A DNA stretch of 64,000 nt from Halomonas faecis (GTDB lineage Bacteria; Pseudomonadota; Gammaproteobacteria; Pseudomonadales; Halomonadaceae). The stretch's first letter is position 1; the number at the start of each line of letters is the position of its first letter. This document shows positions 57,669 through 64,000 of this stretch, in pieces. The notes under the pieces were generated by a model. That model was given only the letters and a program-made list of their open reading frames with translations. It did no database searches and was not told the DNA's origin. The translations under genes were made by a program, and so were the position numbers. Location: positions 124,001-188,000 of the forward strand of contig NZ_JAACZO010000022.1 in the NCBI RefSeq assembly GCF_010993975.1, written 5' to 3'.

Positions 57669-58683
57669 AGGGGGCTATCAAACGCGGCTCGCGCTGCAGG
57701 GTCACACCGAAACGAGCCTGCACTCGCTCGATGATCCGTTCGGCAAAGGCCAGCAGCTCCACGGCACTCCCCCCACCGAAGTGCACCAGTACCAAGGCCT
57801 GACGGTCGTGGACGCCGAAGTGCCCTTCACGCCAGCCCTTCAGGCCGCACTGGTCGATTAGCCAGGCGGCGGCGAGCTTCACCCGGCCATCAGCCTGAGA
57901 AAAGTGTGGCAGCGCCGGATATTCGTCCAACAGGCGCTGAGCCAGCTCTGCCGGCACCACGGGATTGTGGAAGAAGCTGCCGGCATTGCTGAGCTCGGCA
58001 GGATCGGGAAGCTTCTCGCGACGCACGGCGCACACCGCCCGGGCCACTGCCATCGGCGTGGGTTTTTTCACCACGCGGCTCGCCAGATCGCCATAGTCGA
58101 GGCGCGGCCGAGGCGTGCGGGACAGGCGTAGTACCAGACGCACGATCACCACCCGGCCACTCAGCTCACGCTTGAAGATGCTGTCACGATAGCCGAAGCC
58201 GCACTCGCCAGCCCTCAATACCGCCTCATGCCCATCATCGAGATGCAGCAGATGAACCGACTCGAGTACCTCGCCGAGCTCCACGCCATAGGCGCCAATG
58301 TTCTGGATCGGCGCTGCCCCGCAATGGCCGGGAATCAGCGCCAGGTTCTCGGTTCCCCACAGGCCACGTTCGGCCAGCGCCATCACCAGATCATGCCAGC
58401 CGACGCCAGCTTCGGCAGTCACTCGCACCGTATCGCCTGCCCCGGCCTCCACCCACCAGCGGTCCATGGCCGGCTGGATCACCAGGCCCGGCAGACGTTG
58501 CGGCAATATTAGATTGCTGCCGCCACCCAGCAGGGTCAGCGGCCAGCCCTGCACACGCCCCTCGGTCAACGCCTCACGAAGCTCACCGAGATCCCGCGGG
58601 GCGGCAAAATGCTCGGCCAAGCACGGCAGCCCCAGCGTATTGGCACCGCTCAGATCATGCTCGGCGTGGATCGCAACGCTCAA
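57667..58683 (-). CDS. murB: UDP-N-acetylenolpyruvoylglucosamine reductase
   Basis: FAD enzyme that makes UDP-N-acetylmuramate for peptidoglycan. TTG start overlapping the phosphatase stop (TTGA); 338 residues with NTLGLPC, LGGGSNLIL (FAD), GLIPG-like NLALIPGHCGAAPIQNIGAYG, the catalytic Ser in SNAGSFFHNP, and C-terminal AAWLIDQCGLKGWREG, type I MurB. End of the exbB-exbD-msbA-lpxK-ycaR-kdsB-phosphatase-murB run; its stop codon lies in the rne terminator. Confidence 0.95.
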   Translation of the reverse strand: MSVAIHAEHDLSGANTLGLPCLAEHFAAPRDLGELREALTEGRVQGWPLTLLGGGSNLILPQRLPGLVIQPAMDRWWVEAGAGDTVRVTAEAGVGWHDLVMALAERGLWGTENLALIPGHCGAAPIQNIGAYGVELGEVLESVHLLHLDDGHEAVLRAGECGFGYRDSIFKRELSGRVVIVRLVLRLSRTPRPRLDYGDLASRVVKKPTPMAVARAVCAVRREKLPDPAELSNAGSFFHNPVVPAELAQRLLDEYPALPHFSQADGRVKLAAAWLIDQCGLKGWREGHFGVHDRQALVLVHFGGGSAVELLAFAERIIERVQARFGVTLQREPRLIAP

Positions 58684-59162
58684 GACCGCTGTGCCTCCAG
58701 GCGTTCGCGCAGGGTTTCGACGAGCCCGCGGGAGGCCTCCTCGACCAAGTCGATCACCTCCTCGAAACCGGGCTCTCCACCATAGTAAGGATCGGGTACG
58801 GCACGCTCGGAATAGCCGGCATAGGTCAGGAACAGTACCGCCTCGGCCCGGCTGTCGGCCGGCCGCTGTGCTTCGATGGCCGCCAGGTTGTCATGATCCA
58901 TGGCCAGCAGATAATCGAAGCGGTAGAAGTCCTCGACGGCCAACTGGCGAGCCCGCTGAGCGGAAAGATCGATGCCGCGGCGCAGCGCCGCCGCCTGGGC
59001 GCGTGAATCCGGAGCCTTGCCCACGTGCCAGGACCCGATGCCGCAGGAATCCACGCCGACGATGTCTTCCAGACCGTCCTTGGCCAGTTGGCGGCGAAAC
59101 ACCCCTTCGGCGGTGGGCGAACGGCAGATGTTGCCAAGACACACGAACAGCACTCGCATCAT
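58680..59162 (-). CDS. Low-molecular-weight protein-tyrosine phosphatase
   Basis: Cytosolic phosphatase of the Wzb/Ptp class. 160 residues: P-loop [13 protein letters not shown] (Cys-X5-Arg-Ser) and the general-acid loop [13 protein letters not shown]. Wzb partners a tyrosine kinase in capsule systems, but here the gene sits among cell-wall and lipid A genes, as in Pseudomonas, so its target is unknown. Overlaps kdsB by 4 bp and murB by 4 bp. Confidence 0.9.
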   Translation of the reverse strand: MMRVLFVCLGNICRSPTAEGVFRRQLAKDGLEDIVGVDSCGIGSWHVGKAPDSRAQAAALRRGIDLSAQRARQLAVEDFYRFDYLLAMDHDNLAAIEAQRPADSRAEAVLFLTYAGYSERAVPDPYYGGEPGFEEVIDLVEEASRGLVETLRERLEAQRS

Positions 59163-59944
59163 CCTTCTCCTTCCGGTGCTCCAAACAGCTTGCGGAGTCG
59201 CGCCAGGTCCTCTTCGGTATCGACGCCGCCCGGGTTGGGCTCGGCAGCCATGGCCACCTGGATGGCGTGACCATGGTGCAGCGCGCGCAACTGCTCGAGC
59301 TGCTCGAGCTGCTCCAGCGGCGCCGGCGCCCAGTCGCGATAGTCGGTGAGAAAGCTCGCCCGGTAGGCATAGAGGCCGATATGGCGCAACCAGGCATCGG
59401 TCGCCAGCATCTCGGGGCGCGCGACGAAGTGCTCGCGATCCCAGGGGATAGGCGCGCGGGAGAAGTAGAGCGCCCGCCCGGACAGGGCGCGCACCACCTT
59501 GACCACATTGGGATTGAATAGCGTCTCGACGTCCATGATCGGCTCGGCCAGGGTGGCAATGGACGCCTCGGGATCATCATGCAGGCGCGCCGCTACCTGA
59601 TTGACCAGGGCCGGCGGAATCAGCGGCTCGTCGCCCTGAACGTTGACTAGCACGGCCTCGTCGGCCAGCGCCAGCGTCTCGGCCACTTCGGCGAGACGGT
59701 CGGTGCCCGAGGCATGATCGGGGCGCGTCATCACCACCTCGGCACCATAAGGGGCCAGGGCCTCGCGGATACGCTCGTCATCGGTGGCCACTACCACGCG
59801 AGAGGCCGAACTGCCACAAGCGCGACGCCACACGTGGGCTATCATGGGTTCGCCGGCGATCTCGGCCAGAGGCTTGCCGGGCAGCCGCGAGGAGGCGTAG
59901 CGGGCGGGAATGACCGCCAGAAAGGAACGCTTCGACACCTCCAT
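59159..59944 (-). CDS. kdsB: CMP-KDO synthetase
   Basis: Activates 3-deoxy-manno-octulosonate with CTP for lipopolysaccharide inner core. Start [21 protein letters not shown] gives 261 residues, with [30 protein letters not shown] and [13 protein letters not shown] 9-bp triplet repeat gives [10 protein letters not shown] near residue 215, a small slippage region. TGATG overlap with ycaR. Confidence 0.95.
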   Translation of the reverse strand: MEVSKRSFLAVIPARYASSRLPGKPLAEIAGEPMIAHVWRRACGSSASRVVVATDDERIREALAPYGAEVVMTRPDHASGTDRLAEVAETLALADEAVLVNVQGDEPLIPPALVNQVAARLHDDPEASIATLAEPIMDVETLFNPNVVKVVRALSGRALYFSRAPIPWDREHFVARPEMLATDAWLRHIGLYAYRASFLTDYRDWAPAPLEQLEQLEQLRALHHGHAIQVAMAAEPNPGGVDTEEDLARLRKLFGAPEGEG

Positions 59945-60153
59945 CACCCCTCCCCGAGGCGCCCGGGAGACTCGGGCAGCTTCTCGTCGGCATCCATGCG
60001 CCGCGCCTCTTCGGGCAGCATCACCGGAATGCCGTCGCGCACCGGGTAAGCCAGGCCATCGAAGTGGCACCGCAGTTCATGGGTCTCGCGGTCGTACTTC
60101 AGCTTGCCTTTGCACAGCGGGCAAACCAGCATCGCCAGCAATTCCTTGTCCAT
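59944..60153 (-). CDS. ycaR: YcaR/Trm112-like small zinc-finger protein
   Basis: UPF0434/Trm112 family, role unknown in bacteria. 69 residues: [21 protein letters not shown] with a CxxC, a later Cys in ELRC, and [20 protein letters not shown]. Conserved place between lpxK and kdsB in gammaproteobacteria, perhaps as a cofactor of a nearby step. 34 bp after lpxK and one-base overlap with kdsB. Confidence 0.93.
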   Translation of the reverse strand: MDKELLAMLVCPLCKGKLKYDRETHELRCHFDGLAYPVRDGIPVMLPEEARRMDADEKLPESPGRLGEG

Positions 60154-60187
60154 CTTCTACCTCCGCCATTCAAAAGGGAGCGTCTCT

Positions 60188-61207
60188 TCATCCATTGGCA
60201 CCGGGCCGGCAGCACGCATTCAGTCGCTGGTCGAGCCAGGCGACGAAGCCGGCGTCCGGCTCGGCTTCCACTTCCAGCACCCAGGTGTCGGCGGGCGCCA
60301 GGTCGTCACACTTTTCGGCATCCTTGGCCGTCATCACCACTGGCCGGCCGTCGTCAAAGGTCAGATCCGCAGCGGTATAGCGATGGTGATCCCCCAGGGC
60401 ATGAGGCACGCTCGTCACGCCCAGAGCCTTCAGCGTGGCGAAGAAGCGCTGAGGGTGGCCTATGCCGGCCACCGCATGCACCGGGCCGACGAAGGGCAGC
60501 GGTGCCAACCCTCGAACTTCCCCGTCCGCGAGGCGTCGCCAGCGTGCCGGCTGTAGACGAAACGTCCATGCGCCAGGCGGCGACGTGAAGGCCGGTTCGC
60601 CGTTGACCAGCACCGCATCCACCGTATCCAACCGCGACAGCGGCTCGCGCAGCGGTCCGGCGGGCAGGCAGCGACCGTTACCGAACCCCCACCGGCCATC
60701 GACCACCACCAGTTCCAGATCGCGCCCCAACGCCAGGTGCTGCAAGCCATCATCGCTGATCAGAATATCGCAGCCGGCCTCGATCAACGCCCGGGCGCCA
60801 CGCGGTCGATCCGGATCGACCACCACCGGTGCACCGGTCTGCCGCGCCAGCATGCGCGGTTCGTCGCCACACTCGGCAACCGGTGTCTCACGAGTCACCG
60901 CCAACGGATAGTGCAGCGCACGGCCACCATAGCCGCGCGACACGATGCCAGGCCGCCATCCGCGGGCAGTGAGATGCCCCACCAGCCAGGCAGTGAGCGG
61001 CGACTTGCCGCTGCCACCCAGCGTCAGATTGCCGACCACGATCACCGGCACGCCAGCCTGCCACACCGCACGCCGACCGGCATGGAAGCTCGCGGCGCGA
61101 TGCGTTACTCCCCAGCGATAGAGCGCTTCCAGCGGGCACAGCAGGTTGAGCCATGGGGCCCCGCGGTAAGCAGCCTTTAGCCAACGCTCGCCCAGCGAAC
61201 CGCTCAT
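60188..61207 (-). CDS. lpxK: Tetraacyldisaccharide 4'-kinase
   Basis: Phosphorylates the lipid A precursor at the 4' position on the inner face of the membrane. Start MSGSLGERWLKAAYRG gives 339 residues; a P-loop in GNLTLGGSGKSPLT, SRGYGG, GDEPRMLARQTGAPV, and DDGLQHLALGRDLELVV. Overlaps msbA by 4 bp; the pair msbA-lpxK is conserved. Confidence 0.95.
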   Translation of the reverse strand: MSGSLGERWLKAAYRGAPWLNLLCPLEALYRWGVTHRAASFHAGRRAVWQAGVPVIVVGNLTLGGSGKSPLTAWLVGHLTARGWRPGIVSRGYGGRALHYPLAVTRETPVAECGDEPRMLARQTGAPVVVDPDRPRGARALIEAGCDILISDDGLQHLALGRDLELVVVDGRWGFGNGRCLPAGPLREPLSRLDTVDAVLVNGEPAFTSPPGAWTFRLQPARWRRLADGEVRGLAPLPFVGPVHAVAGIGHPQRFFATLKALGVTSVPHALGDHHRYTAADLTFDDGRPVVMTAKDAEKCDDLAPADTWVLEVEAEPDAGFVAWLDQRLNACCRPGANG

Positions 61208-62949
61208 GTCGCGTTCGCCTCCTGAAACTGCAGCCGATGCAGAGCGGCATAGGCGCCATCGTGGGCCAGCAACTCGGCATGGGTACCCTGCTCGATGATG
61301 GCCCCCTGCTCCATCACCAGAATGCGATCGGCACGCTCGATGGTGGAGAGGCGGTGGGCGATCACCAGGGTGGTTCGCCCACGGCACACCTCTTCCAGTG
61401 CCGCTTGGATATAGCGTTCCGATTCGGTATCCAGCGCCGAGGTAGCCTCGTCGAGCACGAGTAGCGGCGCATCCTTGAAGATTGCCCGGGCAATGGCCAG
61501 ACGCTGGCGCTGGCCGCCGGAGAGCATCACGCCGTTATCGCCCACTACCGTATCGTAGCCGTTCGGCAGCCGCTCGATGAACTCATCGGCATGGGCCGCG
61601 CGTGCCGCGGCACGAATATCGGCCAACTCGGCATCGGTCTCGCCATAGGCGATATTGTCGGCGATGCTGGCATTGAACAGGGTGACCTGCTGGGAGACCA
61701 GCGCGATCTGGCGACGCAACGGTGCCAGGCGGTACTCATCCAGGGGCACGTCGTCGATGAGCACGCGCCCGGCAGTCGGCCGGTAGAACCGCGGCAGCAG
61801 TCCCACCAGGGTCGACTTGCCGCTTCCCGAGCGGCCGACGATGGCGATCATTTCGCCCTCGTGCACGCGCAGGTCGATGCCCTTGAGCACCTCGGGCTGG
61901 TCGGCGCCATAGCGAAAGCGGACTCCCTCGAAGCACACCCGGCCAGCCAGGCGGCCCGGAACGTACCGACCTTCATCCGGCTCGGCGGGCTCATCGAGCA
62001 GGCCGAACAACTCGCCGGTGGCTGCGATACCCTTCTGAACCTCGCTGTTGATCTCGGTGAGCTGGCGTACCGGCTTGGCCATCAGCGAGGCCGCCGTGAT
62101 GAAGGCCACGAACTCGCCAGGGGTCATCTCGGCCATCAGCGTCGGCGACATGGCAAACCACACCAGCACGGCCAGCGCCAGGGCCACCAGCAGTTGGATT
62201 ACCGGCGTGCTAACTGCCTTGGTCAGGGCCTCCTTCATGCTCTGCTGGCGGTTGTAGTCGCTGGCGGCAGCGAAGCGTGCCTTCTCGAACGCCTCGGCAC
62301 CGTGAGTGCGCACCACGCGATAGCCGGAGAGGGCCTCGGAAGCAACGTGGGTGACGTCGCCCATGGAGTGCTGGATGCGCTGCGACAAGCGTCGAAAGCG
62401 CTTGCTGGCATAGCTGACCACGCCGGCGATCAACGGCGTTACCGCCAGGAACAGCAGCGTCAACATCCAGTTGGTCCATATCAGATAGCTGATCAGCCCG
62501 ATCACGAAGAGCCCCTCGCGCAGCAGAATGGTCACCGCCTTGGTGGCCGCCCCGGTCACCTGTTCCACGTGGTAAGTAACCCGCGAGATGAGATGACCGC
62601 TGGAATGGGCATCGAAGAAGCGCCCCGGCAGGTGCAGCATATGATCGAAGACGTTGCAGCGCAGCGCGTGGACCACGTTGCGCGCCACGCTGCTCATGAA
62701 GTACGTGCCCAGAAAGGTACCGAGCCCGCGAGCGGCGAACATGCCGACCACGAAGAGCGGCAGGAAGAGGCGAAAGGTGGCATCCGGATTCTGGATGCCG
62801 TCGATGAGCCGTTTCATCATCTCCGCCAGAGCGGTGCTCGAAGCGGCATAGATGGCGTAGCCCAGAATGGCCAGCGCAAACGCACGCCAGTAGGGCTTCA
62901 CGTAGCCGAGCAGGCGCTTGTAGAGGCTCCAGCCGGAGTGAGAATTCAC
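61204..62949 (-). CDS. msbA: Lipid A export ATP-binding/permease protein
   Basis: Homodimeric ABC exporter that flips lipid A-core across the inner membrane. GTG start overlapping the exbD stop (GTGA); 581 residues with six membrane helices in the first 320 residues and an ATPase domain: Walker A GRSGSGKST, signature LSGGQRQRLAIAR, Walker B LLVLDEATSALD, and switch His in VIAHRLSTI. No sign of truncation. Confidence 0.96.
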   Translation of the reverse strand: MNSHSGWSLYKRLLGYVKPYWRAFALAILGYAIYAASSTALAEMMKRLIDGIQNPDATFRLFLPLFVVGMFAARGLGTFLGTYFMSSVARNVVHALRCNVFDHMLHLPGRFFDAHSSGHLISRVTYHVEQVTGAATKAVTILLREGLFVIGLISYLIWTNWMLTLLFLAVTPLIAGVVSYASKRFRRLSQRIQHSMGDVTHVASEALSGYRVVRTHGAEAFEKARFAAASDYNRQQSMKEALTKAVSTPVIQLLVALALAVLVWFAMSPTLMAEMTPGEFVAFITAASLMAKPVRQLTEINSEVQKGIAATGELFGLLDEPAEPDEGRYVPGRLAGRVCFEGVRFRYGADQPEVLKGIDLRVHEGEMIAIVGRSGSGKSTLVGLLPRFYRPTAGRVLIDDVPLDEYRLAPLRRQIALVSQQVTLFNASIADNIAYGETDAELADIRAAARAAHADEFIERLPNGYDTVVGDNGVMLSGGQRQRLAIARAIFKDAPLLVLDEATSALDTESERYIQAALEEVCRGRTTLVIAHRLSTIERADRILVMEQGAIIEQGTHAELLAHDGAYAALHRLQFQEANAT

Positions 62950-63374
62950 GGACGCTCCGCTTGGGTGGTTGATGACTGTATTTCCCGGGTGGCGATGCGC
63001 ACCTGACGAATGTCCAATGCCCCTGCCCTGTCGAGCGCCCGCACCACGTCGGCATGGGCGGCACGCGCATCGGCCTCGAGCACCAGGCCGTGCTCTCGGG
63101 CCTGGGAGGCCCGTTCGTCCATCGCTCCGGCAAGGGCATCGGCCGACAGGGTCCTCTCACCGAGACGATAGTCGCCCTTGGCGGTGACCACCAGCGTCAC
63201 CGGCGCCGTCTCCAGGGCCGCACCGGTCTCGCTCTCGGGAAGCGTGAGCTCGAGAGCCTGGCGGGTCTCGAACGTCGTGGAAACCATGAAGAAGATCAGC
63301 AGCAGGAAGACGACGTCGATCAACGGGGTGAGGTTCACCTCCACCGGATCACGGCGCCGGCGCACGAACTTCAC
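62946..63374 (-). CDS. exbD: ExbD/TolR family protein (envelope operon)
   Basis: Second ExbD in the window, part of an exbB-exbD-msbA group. GTG start (MKFVRRRRDPVEVNLTPL) overlaps the exbB stop; 142 residues with the Asp of VNLTPLIDVVFLLLIFFMV and a periplasmic domain ending TREIQSSTTQAERP. Its partner TonB is not in view, so it might serve a TonB, a Tol-like process or its own motor. Known gene order in Pseudomonas. Confidence 0.9.
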   Translation of the reverse strand: MKFVRRRRDPVEVNLTPLIDVVFLLLIFFMVSTTFETRQALELTLPESETGAALETAPVTLVVTAKGDYRLGERTLSADALAGAMDERASQAREHGLVLEADARAAHADVVRALDRAGALDIRQVRIATREIQSSTTQAERP

Positions 63375-64000
63375 GGGCGCTTCGCTCCCGCCGCGCGGCC
63401 ATCGTCCACGGTTGCCGAGACGTCGGCTGACGGTGCAGGCGCCGCTGTCTGGCGTTCGGCAAGATCGAGGCGGTCCGGGTGATGGGCGAGAAACTCCACC
63501 ACCTGGCTCGCCTGTTCCTCCATGCGCACGGTGATGTCCTCCACGCGACGCAGGAAGTAGCGATGGAACATCAACGCAGGAACGGCCACGGTGAGCCCCG
63601 CCGCCGTGGTCACCAGTGCGCGCGAGATACCGCCGGCCAGGTCGGCGGTGCGTCCGGCTCCGTCTCCGGCAACGATCACCGAGAACACCTCGATCATCCC
63701 CACGACGGTACCCAACAAGCCGATCAAGGGAGCGATGGCCGCAATGGTGCCCAACGGGCTCAGGAAACGCTCCATATCGTGAATCACTGCCGTGGCGGCT
63801 TCCTGTAGCCGTGCGCGGACCTGCTCGTGCCCCAGCCGCACGTTGCGCAGGCCCACCGCCAACACGCCGCCCAGCGGCGAGTGCGCCTCCAGCCAGTAAA
63901 GGTTGACCTGGCCTCGCGATACCAGCGAGCACACTTCCTGGCCCAGTCCATAGGGGGCGATTCGAGCGGAACGCAGGGTCCACAGCCGCTCGATGATGAT
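63371..64000 (-). CDS. exbB: ExbB/MotA/TolQ family protein, N-terminus cut by window edge
   Basis: Proton channel partner of the exbD at 62946. The frame runs through to the last base (first visible residues IIIERLWTLRS), so the true start is outside and GTG at 63934 is not it. Seen: the TolQ core with LGTIAAIAPLIGLLGTVVGMI and GGISRALVTTAAGLTVAVPAL, two membrane helices, and a C-terminal cytosolic tail (DLAERQTAAPAPSADVSATV). At least 209 residues; GTGA overlap with exbD. Confidence 0.92.
   Translation of the reverse strand: MIIERLWTLRSARIAPYGLGQEVCSLVSRGQVNLYWLEAHSPLGGVLAVGLRNVRLGHEQVRARLQEAATAVIHDMERFLSPLGTIAAIAPLIGLLGTVVGMIEVFSVIVAGDGAGRTADLAGGISRALVTTAAGLTVAVPALMFHRYFLRRVEDITVRMEEQASQVVEFLAHHPDRLDLAERQTAAPAPSADVSATVDDGRAAGAKRP

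Overview
The window is a dense, GC-rich, wholly chromosomal stretch of a gammaproteobacterium. Gene content and order (gacS/barA, cysM, rlmD, relA, mazG; pdxJ, recO, era, rnc, lepB, lepA; algU, mucA, mucB, mucD; and a long tatD-to-exbB block) are those of the Pseudomonas/Oceanospirillales side of the class. The protein sequences look most like Halomonas and relatives (Halomonadaceae); this assignment is from recall and is an inference. I see no rRNA, tRNA, prophage, insertion sequence or CRISPR array. Most genes are housekeeping and sit in tightly overlapped operons, mostly on the minus strand.

Layout. 1-6347 (-): ppc (cut by the window edge), mazG, relA, rlmD, cysM. 6471-9203 (+): a BarA/GacS hybrid sensor kinase whose 3' end overlaps acpS. 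9143-15523 (-): acpS, pdxJ, recO, era, rnc, lepB, lepA, covering cofactor supply, ribosome/RNA maturation and protein export. 15724-19885 (-): envelope-stress module mucD, mucB, mucA, algU. 20201-21280 (+): DAHP synthase. 21332-24907 (-): DinG-like and RhlB-like helicases. 25053-26116 (+): a small basic protein and exonuclease III. 26180-31682 (-): a DUF6746 protein and a TonB energy-transduction operon of the TonB2/TtpC type (DUF3450, TtpC-like, ExbB, ExbD, TonB, TPR). 31919-36522: Mn-type superoxide dismutase, etfAB and the divergent ETF-ubiquinone oxidoreductase. 36634-40236 (-): mercaptopyruvate sulfurtransferase, a UvrD-family helicase, DUF1285.

40264-64000 keeps the order known from Pseudomonas: tatD, pilZ, holB, tmk, mltG, pabC, fabF, acpP, fabG, fabD, plsX, rpmF, yceD, then yceF (+), sppA, a HAD phosphatase, rluC, rne (+), then murB, a low-molecular-weight phosphatase, kdsB, ycaR, lpxK, msbA, exbD, exbB (the last cut by the edge). 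It links fatty acid and phospholipid synthesis, lipid A and peptidoglycan supply, DNA polymerase loading and RNA decay.

The unusual signals are mostly non-coding. (1) A dispersed repeat with an AAGCTGGAAG...CTTCCAGCTT inverted core is present in three copies; in two it fills the interval from stop codon to stop codon between convergent genes and supplies the TAA of the upstream gene. (2) A cloverleaf-like palindromic element lies between dinG and rhlB. (3) Two copies of the motif AATGAAARYGATTGRYATT, resembling a Fur box, bracket the TonB operon. (4) A near-consensus promoter lies so close to the yceD ATG that the plsX/rpmF operon mRNA should be almost leaderless. (5) The RNase E tail is built from nine 54-bp tandem repeats. 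No single locus looks like a wholly new gene system; the repeat family and the iron-type TonB island are the best leads.
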